A stretch of 64,000 bases of DNA from Siminovitchia thermophila (GCF_016909185.1 NZ_JAFBFH010000002.1:62001-126000), one strand, 5' to 3'. Counted from the first letter of the stretch, positions 25,166 through 35,309 are shown. The notes: a model not told the origin generated them from the sequence alone. Numbers and translations are program-made.

Positions 25166-26025
25166 TCGTCTTCCTCCTTATCCCCGGATTGCATCGAGCG
25201 GGCAACAACCATTACGTGTTCGAAATCATAGAATTCGGCAAAAGGTTTAATATAAGCGATTTGCGACAGTCCATATTGATCAAGGGTCACTTCTTCAACC
25301 GTTCCAATTTCAAGTCCTTTTGGAAAAATACCGCCTAAGCCCGAAGTAATGACATTTTGTCCTTTTTCAATTTGGGCTTCATCAATGGGCAAATCCTTCA
25401 TTATCAGCATTTTCTTTTCTTTGTCGTACCCGTCAATTAAACCATGAACGGAACCCTTTGCTTGAATCAAAGCGGAAACCCTGTTTTTTGTATTATCCGA
25501 ACTGAGCAATTCAATCGTTGATGTCATTTCTGATGTAGAAACAACTTTCCCAACAAGTCCTTTGGACGTAATGACGGCCATATCAGGCTTTATGCCGCTT
25601 TTTGCCCCTTTATCGATAACGATCTTTTCAAACCACCGGTCTGGTGTTCGGCCGATGACAGTGGCCTGAATCGGGGTAAAATCTCTCAAGCTTTCTTTTT
25701 TACCAAGAGCCTCGCGCAATTCAGCATTATCTTTTTTGAGCTCGGTCATTTCTTTTTCAAGTCTCGCCACTTCTTCCAAGCGAGCTTTTAATTTTTTGTT
25801 TTCTTTATATGTATTTTGCAACTCTTCAAAGCCCTCGAAAAAACCCGCTATCTTGTGTGCGGGTTTTGCAACGAGGGATTGGCCAAAACCCACGACATCT
25901 TTCACAAATTGCTCTGGCCGTGAGATATTGTCTCTGTCCCTTAATGAAAAACCGATTAAAGAAACAAGAATAATGATTCCGATTAACAAGATGATCAGCC
26001 GCTTGTTCAGAAAAAAATGTGGCAT
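25162..26025 (-). CDS. mreC: Rod-shape determining protein MreC
   Basis: A 287-residue elongasome scaffold. A short cytoplasmic tail and one transmembrane helix (about 9-27) are followed by a coiled coil (about 68-110, rich in K/E/L) and the beta-barrel domain with VIGRTPDRWFEKIVIDKG and GLVGKVV. It organises cell-wall synthases along the side wall. It lies 135 bp after mreB in the same direction; that gap holds a GC-rich GCAGAGG...CCTTCTGC hairpin. Confidence 0.95.
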   Translation of the reverse strand: MPHFFLNKRLIILLIGIIILVSLIGFSLRDRDNISRPEQFVKDVVGFGQSLVAKPAHKIAGFFEGFEELQNTYKENKKLKARLEEVARLEKEMTELKKDNAELREALGKKESLRDFTPIQATVIGRTPDRWFEKIVIDKGAKSGIKPDMAVITSKGLVGKVVSTSEMTSTIELLSSDNTKNRVSALIQAKGSVHGLIDGYDKEKKMLIMKDLPIDEAQIEKGQNVITSGLGGIFPKGLEIGTVEEVTLDQYGLSQIAYIKPFAEFYDFEHVMVVARSMQSGDKEEDE

Positions 26026-26160
26026 TAAAACCCACCCCAGTTTTCAATTAGCCGGTATCTGTCCCTTCTAAAAAGGGAGTCAGATGTCTGCATAGGAAAG
26101 CAGAAGGCCGCAAAATAAAGACGACCTCTGCCAATTTTCTCAATTAAAGTAAATAAAATC

Positions 26161-27171
26161 TTACGCACGATTTTTAAACATGTTAATATGGTCCAGCGCC
26201 TTCCCGGTTCCGATCGCTACACAATCCAGCGGTTCATCCGCAATCAGAACAGGCATTTTTGTTTCGTTGCTGATGACTTTATCCAAATTGCGAAGGAGGG
26301 CTCCTCCTCCTGCAAGGACAATTCCTCTATCCATTATATCTGCCGCAAGCTCAGGCGGTGTATTCTCCAACGTGTTTTTCACAGCATCAATGATCGTATA
26401 AACCGTATCACGGAGAGCTTCCGAAATTTCTTCCGCCGTAATTTCAATTGTTTTGGGGAGCCCTGTCAATAAATCACGGCCGCGAATTTCCATCTTTTCG
26501 TTCGTTTCGACTGCTCCAGCCGAGCCAATTTCAACTTTGATAGCTTCAGCCGTTCTTTCCCCAATGAGCAAATTATATGTTTTTCGGATATAGTTGACAA
26601 TGGCTTCATCAAAATTGTCTCCGGCAATTCGAATGGAATTGCTTGTAACAATCCCTCCCAGGGAAATGACTGCCACTTCCGTCGTTCCGCCGCCAATATC
26701 CACGACCATGCTTCCAGTTGGTTCCCAAACAGGCAAATCAGCACCGATCGCAGCAGCGAAAGGTTCTTCGATTGGATAAGCTTCCCTGGCTCCCGCCTCT
26801 CTAGTGGCATCGAGCACCGCCCTTTGTTCCACTGCTGTAATTCCGGAAGGCACACATACCATAACGTACGGTTTGCCCCCAAAAGCTCCTTTTGCTTTTC
26901 CTGCATGTTTTATAAAATATTTCATCATCGTTGCTGTCGTTTCATAATCGGCAATAACGCCATCTCTCATTGGCCGCATCGCCACTATATTTCCCGGCGT
27001 TCTGCCGATCATCTTTTTGGCATCATTTCCGACTGCAACGATTTTCTTTGTCTCGGTGTTGATGGCAACCACTGAAGGCTCCCGCAATACAATTCCTTTC
27101 CCTTTGACAAAAACAAGTGTATTGGCTGTGCCCAAGTCAATTCCTAAATCTTTTGTACCGATTCCAAACAT
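26161..27171 (-). CDS. mreB: Cell-shape actin MreB
   Basis: An actin-fold ATPase, 336 residues, guiding lateral wall synthesis. It starts [19 protein letters not shown] (phosphate-1 motif), with phosphate-2 region [18 protein letters not shown] and adenosine motif [25 protein letters not shown] lies 11 nt before the start. It is the first gene of the mreBCD-minCD run. The sequence just upstream of its start is duplicated near 28783. Confidence 0.97.
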   Translation of the reverse strand: MFGIGTKDLGIDLGTANTLVFVKGKGIVLREPSVVAINTETKKIVAVGNDAKKMIGRTPGNIVAMRPMRDGVIADYETTATMMKYFIKHAGKAKGAFGGKPYVMVCVPSGITAVEQRAVLDATREAGAREAYPIEEPFAAAIGADLPVWEPTGSMVVDIGGGTTEVAVISLGGIVTSNSIRIAGDNFDEAIVNYIRKTYNLLIGERTAEAIKVEIGSAGAVETNEKMEIRGRDLLTGLPKTIEITAEEISEALRDTVYTIIDAVKNTLENTPPELAADIMDRGIVLAGGGALLRNLDKVISNETKMPVLIADEPLDCVAIGTGKALDHINMFKNRA

Positions 27172-27315
27172 GTATGTATCTCCCTTTCTACCCCATTACA
27201 ATTGGTCAGGATGGACTTTATTATGAATTGTGTTTTATTACGACCTCATTACAACTTTGAAAAAAAATCACAAGACTTATTATATCTTATCATTTATGAA
27301 AAGCATAGTGTCACT

Positions 27316-27345
27316 TAAATCCTTTTTCTTTCATGTTGACATATT
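27316..27345 (-). repeat. Duplicate of the radC 3' end
   Basis: 30 bp matching the last codons of radC (YVNMKEKGF followed by a stop) with two mismatches against 28858-28888. The match stops abruptly after ACATATT on the plus strand. Confidence 0.75.
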
Positions 27346-28709
27346 GGTAAGCGACGACTGACGATACACTGAACCATGCGAAGTCAAAATGGTCTTTTTC
27401 GCGCTTTTCAAAGCCTCTTTGTCATATAGACATCTTCCCTCATCGGGTGGATAATTAGTGATGTAGCGGCTGCCTAATGCGATGCTTACTCCCCGGAGTG
27501 TATTCTCGAAGTATTGAAGCCACCGAAGTGGAAAACAGATTTTTCATGTTGAGGTATATACTTAATATAGCTGATATGGTTAAGATAAGAAACCACTTCC
27601 ATAACATTTAGTCTAGATAATACGAACGAAAATGAATATGTTTAAAAAATGAAATCAAAGCCTTGCTCGACTGTGGGGCTTTTGATCCGCCTGTTAATCT
27701 AATTAGCATTCGAATCATTCATTCTGTAACTAGAAGTTACAAAAGCCTCGTAGAATTTTTCATGATCACAATGTATTTCTGATCTTTTATCTAATCATTC
27801 CTCTTCTAGAATTTTTTATGAAATTACCCATTTAAATCTACATCTGCCTAAACAATGATTACCCTGTTTGTCATAGATTCTTAACAAAGCGTCATACATG
27901 GCATCAGCCAAATGGCGCCTATTTATTATCGGATGAACCCTCCTTTTCAAATGCGCACAAATTGAAAAGTTAAGCCAAGTCAATGGAAGGCAATAGCTTC
28001 AACTGGTTCTACCCGCTAAGTTGCACTTTTATCAATATTTTAAAAATCTTCTTTTTTATTTGCTGGAACTTTAGCTGGCATAAAGGGAATTATACCTGAT
28101 TCCTCCTCATATACCAAGGTGCATTTTATCGTGCGCCGTAGGTTTCAAGAAAAAAGCTCACTTTTAAAATGTTGAAGGGCTAGAATAGATGTCACTTTGT
28201 ATATTCGATAAGAAAGTCTTTTTCCCATTGAAAAATGGCCATTATTTCAATTTATAGTACCTCGCGCATGGAATATAGCGTCTATTTTCTTCCATATAGG
28301 CAATCGTTCGAAACTTAATTATACCGAAAGCTGGCTCTCTTTTGTATGGTATATATGAGATATTAAAAAAATTGAAAGCTTTATCTTCTTATTTAAATGA
28401 TCAGCTTATAATGCGGCAACAGACGCTCATTAACTCAGAAATTTCTGGTGGAAGAATCGGATTCATAGCCCGCTGCAGGGGGTCTATTTTTTCACCCACA
28501 TCATTATTGGGAGACCGTTCTCCTGATAACTTTGCTATACCCGCACAACTTCTTTCTCTGTAACGATGATTCTTGCAATTTTCATCCTGAATCAAAATCT
28601 TGTTTATTTCCTACAGTTTGCCGAGGTTGGGCCGTCAGGATGCGGCTTTTGGTGCTTAGTTTGCGAATCTCCATTCCAAAAGTTTTGTTTGTCTATGTGG
28701 GAAAATCGT

Positions 28710-28758
28710 AAACCAGGTGGAGAAAACAACAAGATTACTTTCTCCACCTGGTTTTTCG
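28710..28758. terminator. Strong hairpin downstream of radC
   Basis: AAACCAGGTGGAGAAA (28710-28725) pairs perfectly with 28739-28754. A T-run follows on the plus strand (GGTTTTTCGG) and a weaker one on the minus strand. Position about 100 bp after the radC stop suggests it ends the radC transcript, perhaps bidirectionally. Confidence 0.75.
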
Positions 28759-28853
28759 GGACTTTTAAAAAACCCCATTATCCTAGCAAACATGTATCTC
28801 CCTTTCTAACCCCGATGCATTCCAATAAACATGTTGTACTCCCTAACGTCTTA

Positions 28854-29537
28854 TCATATAAAACCTTTTTCTTTCATGCTGACATATTTATTATCGCCGA
28901 TGATCAAGTGGTCGAGGATTTCGATTCCCATCATTTTACCGCATTCAACGAGCCTGTTTGTCACCTCAATATCCTCTCTCGATGGTGTCGGGTCTCCTGA
29001 TGGATGATTATGAAAACAGATGATGGAAGCGGCCGATCGGCGGAAAGCTTCCTTGAATACTTCTCGAGGATGAACGATAGAAGCGTTTAAGCTTCCGATA
29101 AAAATGGTTTGTCGGTGGAGAACTTGATTCTTGGTATTCAAATAGAGGCACACGAAGTGTTCCTGTGTTAAAAAGCGCATATCGTTCATAACATAATTCG
29201 CACCATCTTCAGGAGTGCGAATGATGTAACGATCATCATAGGTGAGGTTGCCGATTCTTCTCCCGAGTTCTATCGCGGCAGCAATTTGTACCGCTTTCAC
29301 TTTGCCGATTCCTTTAATTCCCATTATCTCTTCCAGAGCCGCCTCTTTTAGCCATAATAACCCATCAAATTGTGCCAGCAGCTTATTCGCCAGTTGAAGA
29401 GCCGATTTTGACTTTGTTCCTGTCCTTAACAAGATCGCCAATAGTTCCTGATTGGAAAGACTGGCTGCGCCATGTTGAATAAGTCTTTCGCGCGGCCTGT
29501 CTTCAATGGGAAAGTCTTTGATCATTAAAGTATCCAA
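28854..29537 (-). CDS. radC: RadC/JAMM-domain protein
   Basis: A 227-residue protein of the RadC family. An N-terminal helix-hairpin-helix part (about 1-95; LSNQELLAILLRTGT) is followed by a JAB/MPN metal site FHNHPSGDPTPSREDI. The name suggests DNA repair, but that role is disputed for the family. It begins at a TTG (29537) giving MDTLMIKDFP; the ribosome-binding site is poorly placed and an ATG at 29525 is an alternative. It is followed by the insert region instead of mreB. Confidence 0.92.
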   Translation of the reverse strand: MDTLMIKDFPIEDRPRERLIQHGAASLSNQELLAILLRTGTKSKSALQLANKLLAQFDGLLWLKEAALEEIMGIKGIGKVKAVQIAAAIELGRRIGNLTYDDRYIIRTPEDGANYVMNDMRFLTQEHFVCLYLNTKNQVLHRQTIFIGSLNASIVHPREVFKEAFRRSAASIICFHNHPSGDPTPSREDIEVTNRLVECGKMMGIEILDHLIIGDNKYVSMKEKGFI

Positions 29538-29558
29538 TTTCGCTGTTTTTTCATCCTT

Positions 29559-30140
29559 TCATTCGTATTGTTGAAAAATGGGGAAGCCGATTTTTTCAAG
29601 CATTCTTGCAACACGGGCGATTGGAAGACCGACAACTGAAAAGTAATCCCCGTGAATTTCTTTTACCAATAAGGATCCCCATCCTTGAATGCCATACGCG
29701 CCTGCTTTATCTAACGGTTCATCTGTTGCAATATAGCGTTCAATCTCTTTTTCTGACAGTTCCCAAAAAGTGACTTCCGTTTTTTCATAAAATGTTTCAA
29801 TGGTGTCCGCAAAGAATACGGCCACCCCGGTAAAAACGAAATGGGTCTGTCCTGATAATGTTTGTAACATTTGAAAAGCATGCTTTTTGTCAAAAGGCTT
29901 GCCTAACATATCGCCATGAATCGCTACAATTGTGTCTGCGCCAACCACGCAGCTATCACCATGATGCTTAGCGACGGCTTTTGCTTTTCGAGCGGCCAAT
30001 TCCATCACCATGTTCGCTGGAGATATGGAGTCGGAAATCGTTTCATCTACTTGTGGGGAACAAACCGTAAATGGAATATGAAGCATTTCTAGAAGTTCTT
30101 TTCGGCGGGGAGATGTGGAAGCTAAAACGAGTCGGGGCAT
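29559..30140 (-). CDS. maf: Nucleotide pyrophosphatase Maf
   Basis: About 193 residues of the Maf/Ham1-like fold, hydrolysing dTTP/UTP or modified nucleotides and implicated in septum control in B. subtilis. It starts MPRLVLASTSPRRKELL, the substrate-loop signature. VVGADTIV and KPFDKKHAFQML follow, then YGIQGWG near the end. ATG 30140 is preceded by AAGAAAGGAAG; the longer frame to 30221 is rejected. It lies between spoIIB and radC as in B. subtilis. Confidence 0.94.
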   Translation of the reverse strand: MPRLVLASTSPRRKELLEMLHIPFTVCSPQVDETISDSISPANMVMELAARKAKAVAKHHGDSCVVGADTIVAIHGDMLGKPFDKKHAFQMLQTLSGQTHFVFTGVAVFFADTIETFYEKTEVTFWELSEKEIERYIATDEPLDKAGAYGIQGWGSLLVKEIHGDYFSVVGLPIARVARMLEKIGFPIFQQYE

Positions 30141-30218
30141 AAAGTTTCTTCCTTTCTTGGGAGATACACTATTATCGTACCAAATCAAAACCGAAGAAAC
30201 AATACTTGCTCTTGGTCC

Positions 30219-30256
30219 CAAAAAAGAGAGCCCGGCTTTTACGCAGCGGGCTCTTG
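30219..30256 (-). terminator. Intrinsic terminator overlapping the spoIIB stop
   Basis: GAGCCCGCTG and GCCGGGCTC (minus strand) form a stem followed by TCTTTTTT. The spoIIB stop codon (30239-30241) lies in the loop, so the 5' arm is coding. Confidence 0.88.
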
Positions 30257-31258
30257 ACCTAGGTCATGATATGTTTTTAAAAAGAGCAACAGCGCTTGCT
30301 GGGCTTTAGCCAAGCTGTCCGGGCCTCCTGATTCCGTAAATTCAAGAAGAGCCTTCTGCGCTTCTGTTAAATATTTACCTAAATCGTTAATACCGTCACT
30401 TCCCTCATTATTTTTACTAATTGATCCTAACTTTTCCCCGATTTGCTTTAACTCATCTGGATCTGCTGCACCTTTCAGTTCAGCGCTGGAAGCTTGTCCA
30501 AGAAGACTCTGAAAGATTTGTATTGAATCTGACAATAGGGCAGATTCAGCCTCCGAACCTACCTTAATTTCCTTTTCCGGAATGGCAAATTCTTTCGGGT
30601 ATACATCAATGCCCGATGTTGCAAGCTCTTGTGACCAAACCCTCGCCGAAGACACATCTGCCGTTACCCCGATAAACAGAAAATTTTGCCCGTCTACCGC
30701 AATCGTTGCGCTAGGTATGCCTTTCTCAGAAAGCTTATCGACAGCTGCTTTTGCGGCTTCCTCTGTATTAAATACACCGCCTTGGATGACCGCAGTGTTC
30801 ATTTCCGGGGCTTTTACGGATAAATTAGCGGTTTCCGCTTTTCGATTGGCAGCGGGTGATACAGACGCATCCGTCAACTGGGCATCGTTTTCAGAGTTAA
30901 CGACCAGCTTATACACAAACAGTCCAAACGCCAGTCCAACCACGATTGCCAACACTGTGGAGAGGGCGACCCCTGCTTTTTTTGGTGAAAAACTTTTGAA
31001 AAAATGTCGCGGACCTTTTTTGTTTGTTTCTTTCGGCAAATGGGTATTGATAGGTTCATATTCTACATCAGGCTCATTCTTTTTGTTTTCTGGCAAAACC
31101 CAGTCAAAGTCTCCCGTTTCGGCTTTGTCACCCGCTGCCGCCGTCTCGTTCTCTGCTTTTGTCCAGTCATTTATGACAATATCCTTTAAGACCTGGCTTT
31201 CTTGTCCATTAATATGAACCTTCATTTTTTGTTTGCCGGCTTTTCTTTTCTTTGCCAT
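30239..31258 (-). CDS. spoIIB: Sporulation protein SpoIIB
   Basis: A membrane protein that helps thin septal peptidoglycan and localises the SpoIIDMP engulfment machinery. It is 339 residues. A lysine-rich cytoplasmic start (KKRKAGKQKMKVHING) leads into an acidic linker, a single transmembrane helix at about 92-116, then a SPOR-type domain (about 155-225; VIQGGVFNTEEAAKAAVDKL) and a helical tail. Length, topology and position next to comC and maf match B. subtilis. Confidence 0.88.
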   Translation of the reverse strand: MAKKRKAGKQKMKVHINGQESQVLKDIVINDWTKAENETAAAGDKAETGDFDWVLPENKKNEPDVEYEPINTHLPKETNKKGPRHFFKSFSPKKAGVALSTVLAIVVGLAFGLFVYKLVVNSENDAQLTDASVSPAANRKAETANLSVKAPEMNTAVIQGGVFNTEEAAKAAVDKLSEKGIPSATIAVDGQNFLFIGVTADVSSARVWSQELATSGIDVYPKEFAIPEKEIKVGSEAESALLSDSIQIFQSLLGQASSAELKGAADPDELKQIGEKLGSISKNNEGSDGINDLGKYLTEAQKALLEFTESGGPDSLAKAQQALLLFLKTYHDLGQEPAA

Positions 31259-31379
31259 ATGCTATATTCCTCCCGATCTATTTTGTATTTTGCCTTATGC
31301 TAGCATGTCAAAATAAAAAAAGGACAAGACTTTTGTCGTCTCGCCCGGGAAGGATTTTCGCCAAATTACTAGTGTATTC

Positions 31380-32120
31380 CTAAAAAAGGGAAAAATACCA
31401 AAGAAATATTTCATGATGAAAAAAATAGGCCGCTAACGTTCCAATTGAAATAAAAGGACCGAATGGAATGTGATCTCCCCTCTTGAATGTGCCTGTCAAT
31501 AGCCCAAAAGCGCCAAAAACAGCTCCAGCCAACGAAGCCAGAAAAAAGGATAGTAAAACAATCTTTGTCCCGAGGGCAAAGCCGATCACGGCAAACAACT
31601 TGATATCTCCGCCTCCCATGCCTCCTTTGCTGACAATCGCAATCAGGAGAAGCAACGCAAATCCCGTTGCGGCTCCCGTGACTGAAGTCCACCAGGGGGA
31701 AAGCGGTTCTATAAGTCTTTCAATGAAAAAAATTGCTGTAAAAGCTAATAATATTTTGTCAGGAATCAGCATATAATTAATGTCTGTCATAAAAATAATA
31801 ACAAGCAGAGAAATGAGGGTACAGGCAAAGAGAAATTCAAAGGTCCAGCCAAACCTGGAATATGCGTATACAAATAACAATGCGGTTGAAAGTTCCACCA
31901 CCGGATAAAGAGGCGATATTTTTGAACGGCAATGCCTGCATTTTCCCCCCTGAATGACAAATGACAAAACAGGAATCAGCTCCAAAGGAGACAGCCGTTG
32001 GCCACACTTCGGACAAGCCGATCCCGGTTTTACGACAGACTTCTGGGCAGGTACTCTCATTCCCACCACATTAAAAAAAGAACCTAAAAGAAGACCGTAT
32101 ATAAAAACAGCAAAAGTCAT
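31380..32120 (-). CDS. comC: Prepilin leader peptidase ComC
   Basis: An aspartic protease that cuts and methylates the competence pseudopilins (ComG). It is 246 residues, polytopic. A zinc site of two CXXC pairs (CPKCGQ and CRHCRS) is near the N-terminus. The catalytic aspartates are in FMTDINYMLIPD and in the GGGDIKL motif. Its presence indicates that the host has, or had, type IV-pilus-based DNA uptake. It lies 37 bp after the GGDEF protein gene. Confidence 0.95.
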   Translation of the reverse strand: MTFAVFIYGLLLGSFFNVVGMRVPAQKSVVKPGSACPKCGQRLSPLELIPVLSFVIQGGKCRHCRSKISPLYPVVELSTALLFVYAYSRFGWTFEFLFACTLISLLVIIFMTDINYMLIPDKILLAFTAIFFIERLIEPLSPWWTSVTGAATGFALLLLIAIVSKGGMGGGDIKLFAVIGFALGTKIVLLSFFLASLAGAVFGAFGLLTGTFKRGDHIPFGPFISIGTLAAYFFHHEIFLWYFSLF

Positions 32121-32157
32121 GGATTGTGATACCTCTCTTTATGAAACTCAACTAGCT

Positions 32158-33873
32158 CTAATCAGTTTCTTTTTCTCCCTGCACGTATTTCGCAACCCTG
32201 TTTCTGCCTGCCCGTTTTGCGCCAATATACAATGCTCGGTCAGCGTACTTTACCAATGATACAGGATCATTGGCATGTTTTGGAGCGGTTGATACTCCGA
32301 TGCTGGCTGTAATTGATACTTCGACTATATTTCTGGCAGGGTCGAGTTCATTATGCACAAGAAAAGGATGGTTGGCAATGGCTTGGCGAACCGTTTCAGC
32401 AAGCTCGTGTGCCTCTTTGTCATCTGTATCCGGGAGAAGGATGACAAATTCCTCACCTCCGTACCTGGCTAGAACGCCACGCACAGCAACAAGCGCTTGC
32501 AGCCTATCAGCCAGTGTGATTAAAATTTGATCTCCCGCCTGGTGTCCATATTGATCATTGATCGTTTTAAAATGATCGATATCGACGATAATGAGAGAAA
32601 TGCATTCTATTTTTTTATCCTGAAGATCCTTAAATTTTTCATATATGTATTTATCAAAATATCTGAAGTTGGGAATCTTCGTCATTGGACAATATTCGCT
32701 TTCCCGTTTCGTTTCTTCATAATGACGGGCATTGCTTAGCGCAACCGCCAGATAAGAGCACATAATATCGACAATCATCAGTTGAAACTTATGAAAAGCA
32801 TTTTTCCTGGAAGACGCGAGAAATAGAACGCCTTCGATTTGTTTTGCCTGCATGATCGGAACACATATGACACTCTCGGCATGATTCGGAGAATATCCAT
32901 GTGAAAATTTTCTCCATTCTGACTTTTCCCCATATATAAGGCCTTTTTCCCGCTTTAAAACGATGCCGCAAATCCCCTTGTCCTTCGGAATAGGTGGAAT
33001 CATGTTTAATATATCACTGTCTTTTTCATATTGTCTGACCACTACCAGCATGTCACCCTTTAAACCAAGTATATAGGCCCATTCAACTGGAAATGTTTTT
33101 GTGATTTTTTTCATAAATAAATTTAATACTTCTTCGACATTCAAGCGTTCAGCGAGTTGATGCCCAATTTCAGCGGCGGTTTGCAAATGCAAATTTACCC
33201 GCAAAGAAGATTGGTACATCTTTAACACGAGCAAAGAACTTAATACGGGAATCCCTATTAAAGCAAATGCGGCCGGACCTATAATATTATTCAAATAGAA
33301 CAAGCCGATTCCTAACGGATAAACAACAAGGCGGAGACAAATGTCCCACAGCAATCCACTTCCAAAAAGCGTGCTTTTCACATTTGTAAAAAAACGCAAC
33401 AAACCCCGTAATAATAATGCAGATGAAAAGCTAAGAATGACATAAGTTGCGATTGGAAATACAGCATTGTGTGAGGAGTCATAGCCAACTTCCCCACCTG
33501 CCGCAAAAAAGCCAATCCCTGATATGAATGATATGCACGTGAACATAGAAGAGTATAAGAGGTAACGGTAAAATTTCTGCGACTGATCTTTAATGGCAAG
33601 CATGGAAACGACCGTCGCCAATTGGAGAAGAACCATTTCATAAAACATCCCGTAAGAAAGAAAAACGGCAATCGATATCCATTGCGTTAAAAACACGACT
33701 GTTTTATTGACCGTCAGCGGAATACACGCGATAATAACAGCAGTAACTGAGAACGCAAAAATGTCCCAGAAGCCGACATATTGGGGTGGAGAAATTTGAT
33801 AGGCATACCAGTGACATATCGGGACGATCATGAGCCATAAGGCCCATGTAATTATTTTTTTCCTCGTATTCAC
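32158..33873 (-). CDS. Membrane-bound GAF-GGDEF protein (probable diguanylate cyclase)
   Basis: About 571 residues. The N-terminal half is about seven or eight transmembrane helices (to ~235). A GAF-type sensory domain (about 245-395, with VICVPIMQAKQIEGVLFLAS) follows, then a GGDEF domain whose active site reads RYGGEEF, with the metal-binding IIVDIDHFK upstream. The usual RXXD inhibitory site five residues before GGEEF is absent, so product feedback may be lacking. It should make cyclic-di-GMP. GTG 33873 (after AAGGGGTGG) is chosen; a GTG at 33882 is possible. The gene is not at this place in B. subtilis. Confidence 0.85.
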   Translation of the reverse strand: MNTRKKIITWALWLMIVPICHWYAYQISPPQYVGFWDIFAFSVTAVIIACIPLTVNKTVVFLTQWISIAVFLSYGMFYEMVLLQLATVVSMLAIKDQSQKFYRYLLYSSMFTCISFISGIGFFAAGGEVGYDSSHNAVFPIATYVILSFSSALLLRGLLRFFTNVKSTLFGSGLLWDICLRLVVYPLGIGLFYLNNIIGPAAFALIGIPVLSSLLVLKMYQSSLRVNLHLQTAAEIGHQLAERLNVEEVLNLFMKKITKTFPVEWAYILGLKGDMLVVVRQYEKDSDILNMIPPIPKDKGICGIVLKREKGLIYGEKSEWRKFSHGYSPNHAESVICVPIMQAKQIEGVLFLASSRKNAFHKFQLMIVDIMCSYLAVALSNARHYEETKRESEYCPMTKIPNFRYFDKYIYEKFKDLQDKKIECISLIIVDIDHFKTINDQYGHQAGDQILITLADRLQALVAVRGVLARYGGEEFVILLPDTDDKEAHELAETVRQAIANHPFLVHNELDPARNIVEVSITASIGVSTAPKHANDPVSLVKYADRALYIGAKRAGRNRVAKYVQGEKETD

Positions 33874-33971
33874 ACACTCCACCCCTTATTTTATAGTTAT
33901 TAAGACTTAGGCTTATAGTCATATTAACAAATTAAGGGGACCTTGTCATTGGTTAGTGGTTAAGCGAATGT

Positions 33972-35285
33972 TTAAGCTGGATGGTTCGTTAATAATTTTA
34001 CGATAGCCGGTTTCACTTCCGAAATAAAGTAAAGCGAGCCGGTAACCGCCAAAACTTCGTCTGAATTCAATAATGGAATAAATCTTTTCAGAAGTGCCTG
34101 CCAATCTTTTTCCACTTTGGCTACTGCTATACCGCTCACTTTTTTTAACTTATCCGCAGGGGCAGCCCGTGGAAAGTCAAATTCAGTAAAATAAATATTT
34201 TCCCCGAGCTCTTTTAACAACGGGAGCATGCTCCCCAAATCCTTATCTTCAAGCGCAGCAAACACAACTGTCAACTTTTTCCCTGGAAAACGCTGTTTCA
34301 TGGTAGCCACAAAAGCACGCAGCCCTTCGGGATTGTGCGCCCCATCGACGATGATCATAGGAGTCTTGCTGATCATTTCCATTCTTCCCGGCCAATACGC
34401 TTTGACCAACCCTGTTCGAATATGCTGTTCTTTCAACGAAATCATGTTGGCATCTTTTAAATAAAGCAAAGAGGCCACTGCCAGAGACGCATTTTCAATC
34501 TGGTGGGCTCCCATTAGAGACAATTCTAACTGATCAAGTTCCCTTCCATTTCCAGTAAAGCGGAAACGTTCTCCCGTAGCCCGGGGTTCGTACTGACTAA
34601 CTGAAAAGTCAATGCCCAGTTGGAAAAAGGGAGCCGCTTTCTCTTTTGCTTCTGCTTTTAATACGCGCATCGCCTGATCTTGTTTCACAGCCGTAAAAAC
34701 CGGGACACCGTCTTTGATAATACCGGCTTTTTCATAAGCTATTTTTTCGACCGTATTTCCCAATATCCGAGTATGATCCATTCCTATATTGGTGATCACA
34801 GAGAGTACTGGATAAACAACATTGGTCGAGTCAAAACGGCCGCCAAGCCCTACCTCCAACAAAACAAAGTCAACTGGACGAAGCTCGGCAAAGTAATACA
34901 TCGCCATCGCCGTGATCACTTCAAATTCTGTTGGGGACCCCAGCTTGGACGATTCCAATTCCTCTACCATTGGCTTAATGGTATTGGCAAGTGATATGAT
35001 TTCTTCATCCGAAATCGGAATCCCGTTCACACTGACTCTTTCGTTAAACTGTTCAATATATGGTGATGTAAAAGTTCCGACATCATATCCGGCTTCATTT
35101 AAAATAGAACGGCAAAAAGCCACTGTCGAACCTTTTCCGTTTGTTCCGCCAACATGTAGCGCCTTCATGCGTCTTTCGGGATGCCCGAGCCGCTCCATCA
35201 GCCATTCCATGCGATCAAGCCCTAAATTGATTCCAAACTTTAGCCGTGAATGAATCCACTCCATTGCTTCACTATATGTATTCAT
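33972..35285 (-). CDS. folC: Folylpolyglutamate synthase
   Basis: Adds glutamates to folates (and may act on dihydropteroate). It is about 437 residues. The ATP P-loop is HVGGTNGKGSTVAF, followed by FTSPYIEQFNERV, the Mur-ligase-like LEVGLGGRFDSTN and the C-terminal IVDGAHNPEGL. ATG 35285 is preceded by GGGAGGAC; the longer frame from 35333 lies in the valS terminator. Operon neighbour of valS, as in B. subtilis. Confidence 0.95.
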   Translation of the reverse strand: MNTYSEAMEWIHSRLKFGINLGLDRMEWLMERLGHPERRMKALHVGGTNGKGSTVAFCRSILNEAGYDVGTFTSPYIEQFNERVSVNGIPISDEEIISLANTIKPMVEELESSKLGSPTEFEVITAMAMYYFAELRPVDFVLLEVGLGGRFDSTNVVYPVLSVITNIGMDHTRILGNTVEKIAYEKAGIIKDGVPVFTAVKQDQAMRVLKAEAKEKAAPFFQLGIDFSVSQYEPRATGERFRFTGNGRELDQLELSLMGAHQIENASLAVASLLYLKDANMISLKEQHIRTGLVKAYWPGRMEMISKTPMIIVDGAHNPEGLRAFVATMKQRFPGKKLTVVFAALEDKDLGSMLPLLKELGENIYFTEFDFPRAAPADKLKKVSGIAVAKVEKDWQALLKRFIPLLNSDEVLAVTGSLYFISEVKPAIVKLLTNHPA

Positions 35286-35309
35286 CCGTTGTCCTCCCAT
35301 CGGTCCTTC

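Larger units (their letters stand above)
27172..28853. other. Gene-poor insert between mreB and radC
   Basis: 1.68 kb where related genomes have about 0.1 kb. Both ends carry a copy of the radC-mreB junction (27172-27345 and 28783-28888). Inside I find no recognisable gene, only short stop-interrupted frames. One is a ~70-codon minus-strand stretch near 27320-27550 containing RGVSIALGSRY and ILTSHGSVYRQSSLTN, coding-like in texture but unrecognised and lacking a start codon. A strong hairpin lies at 28710-28754. Confidence 0.6.

Noticed and set aside
28342-28595. Small ORFs on both strands in the radC-mreB insert
   Set aside because: No ribosome-binding sites, no recognisable motifs, and frames close on both sides within unremarkable AT-rich sequence.
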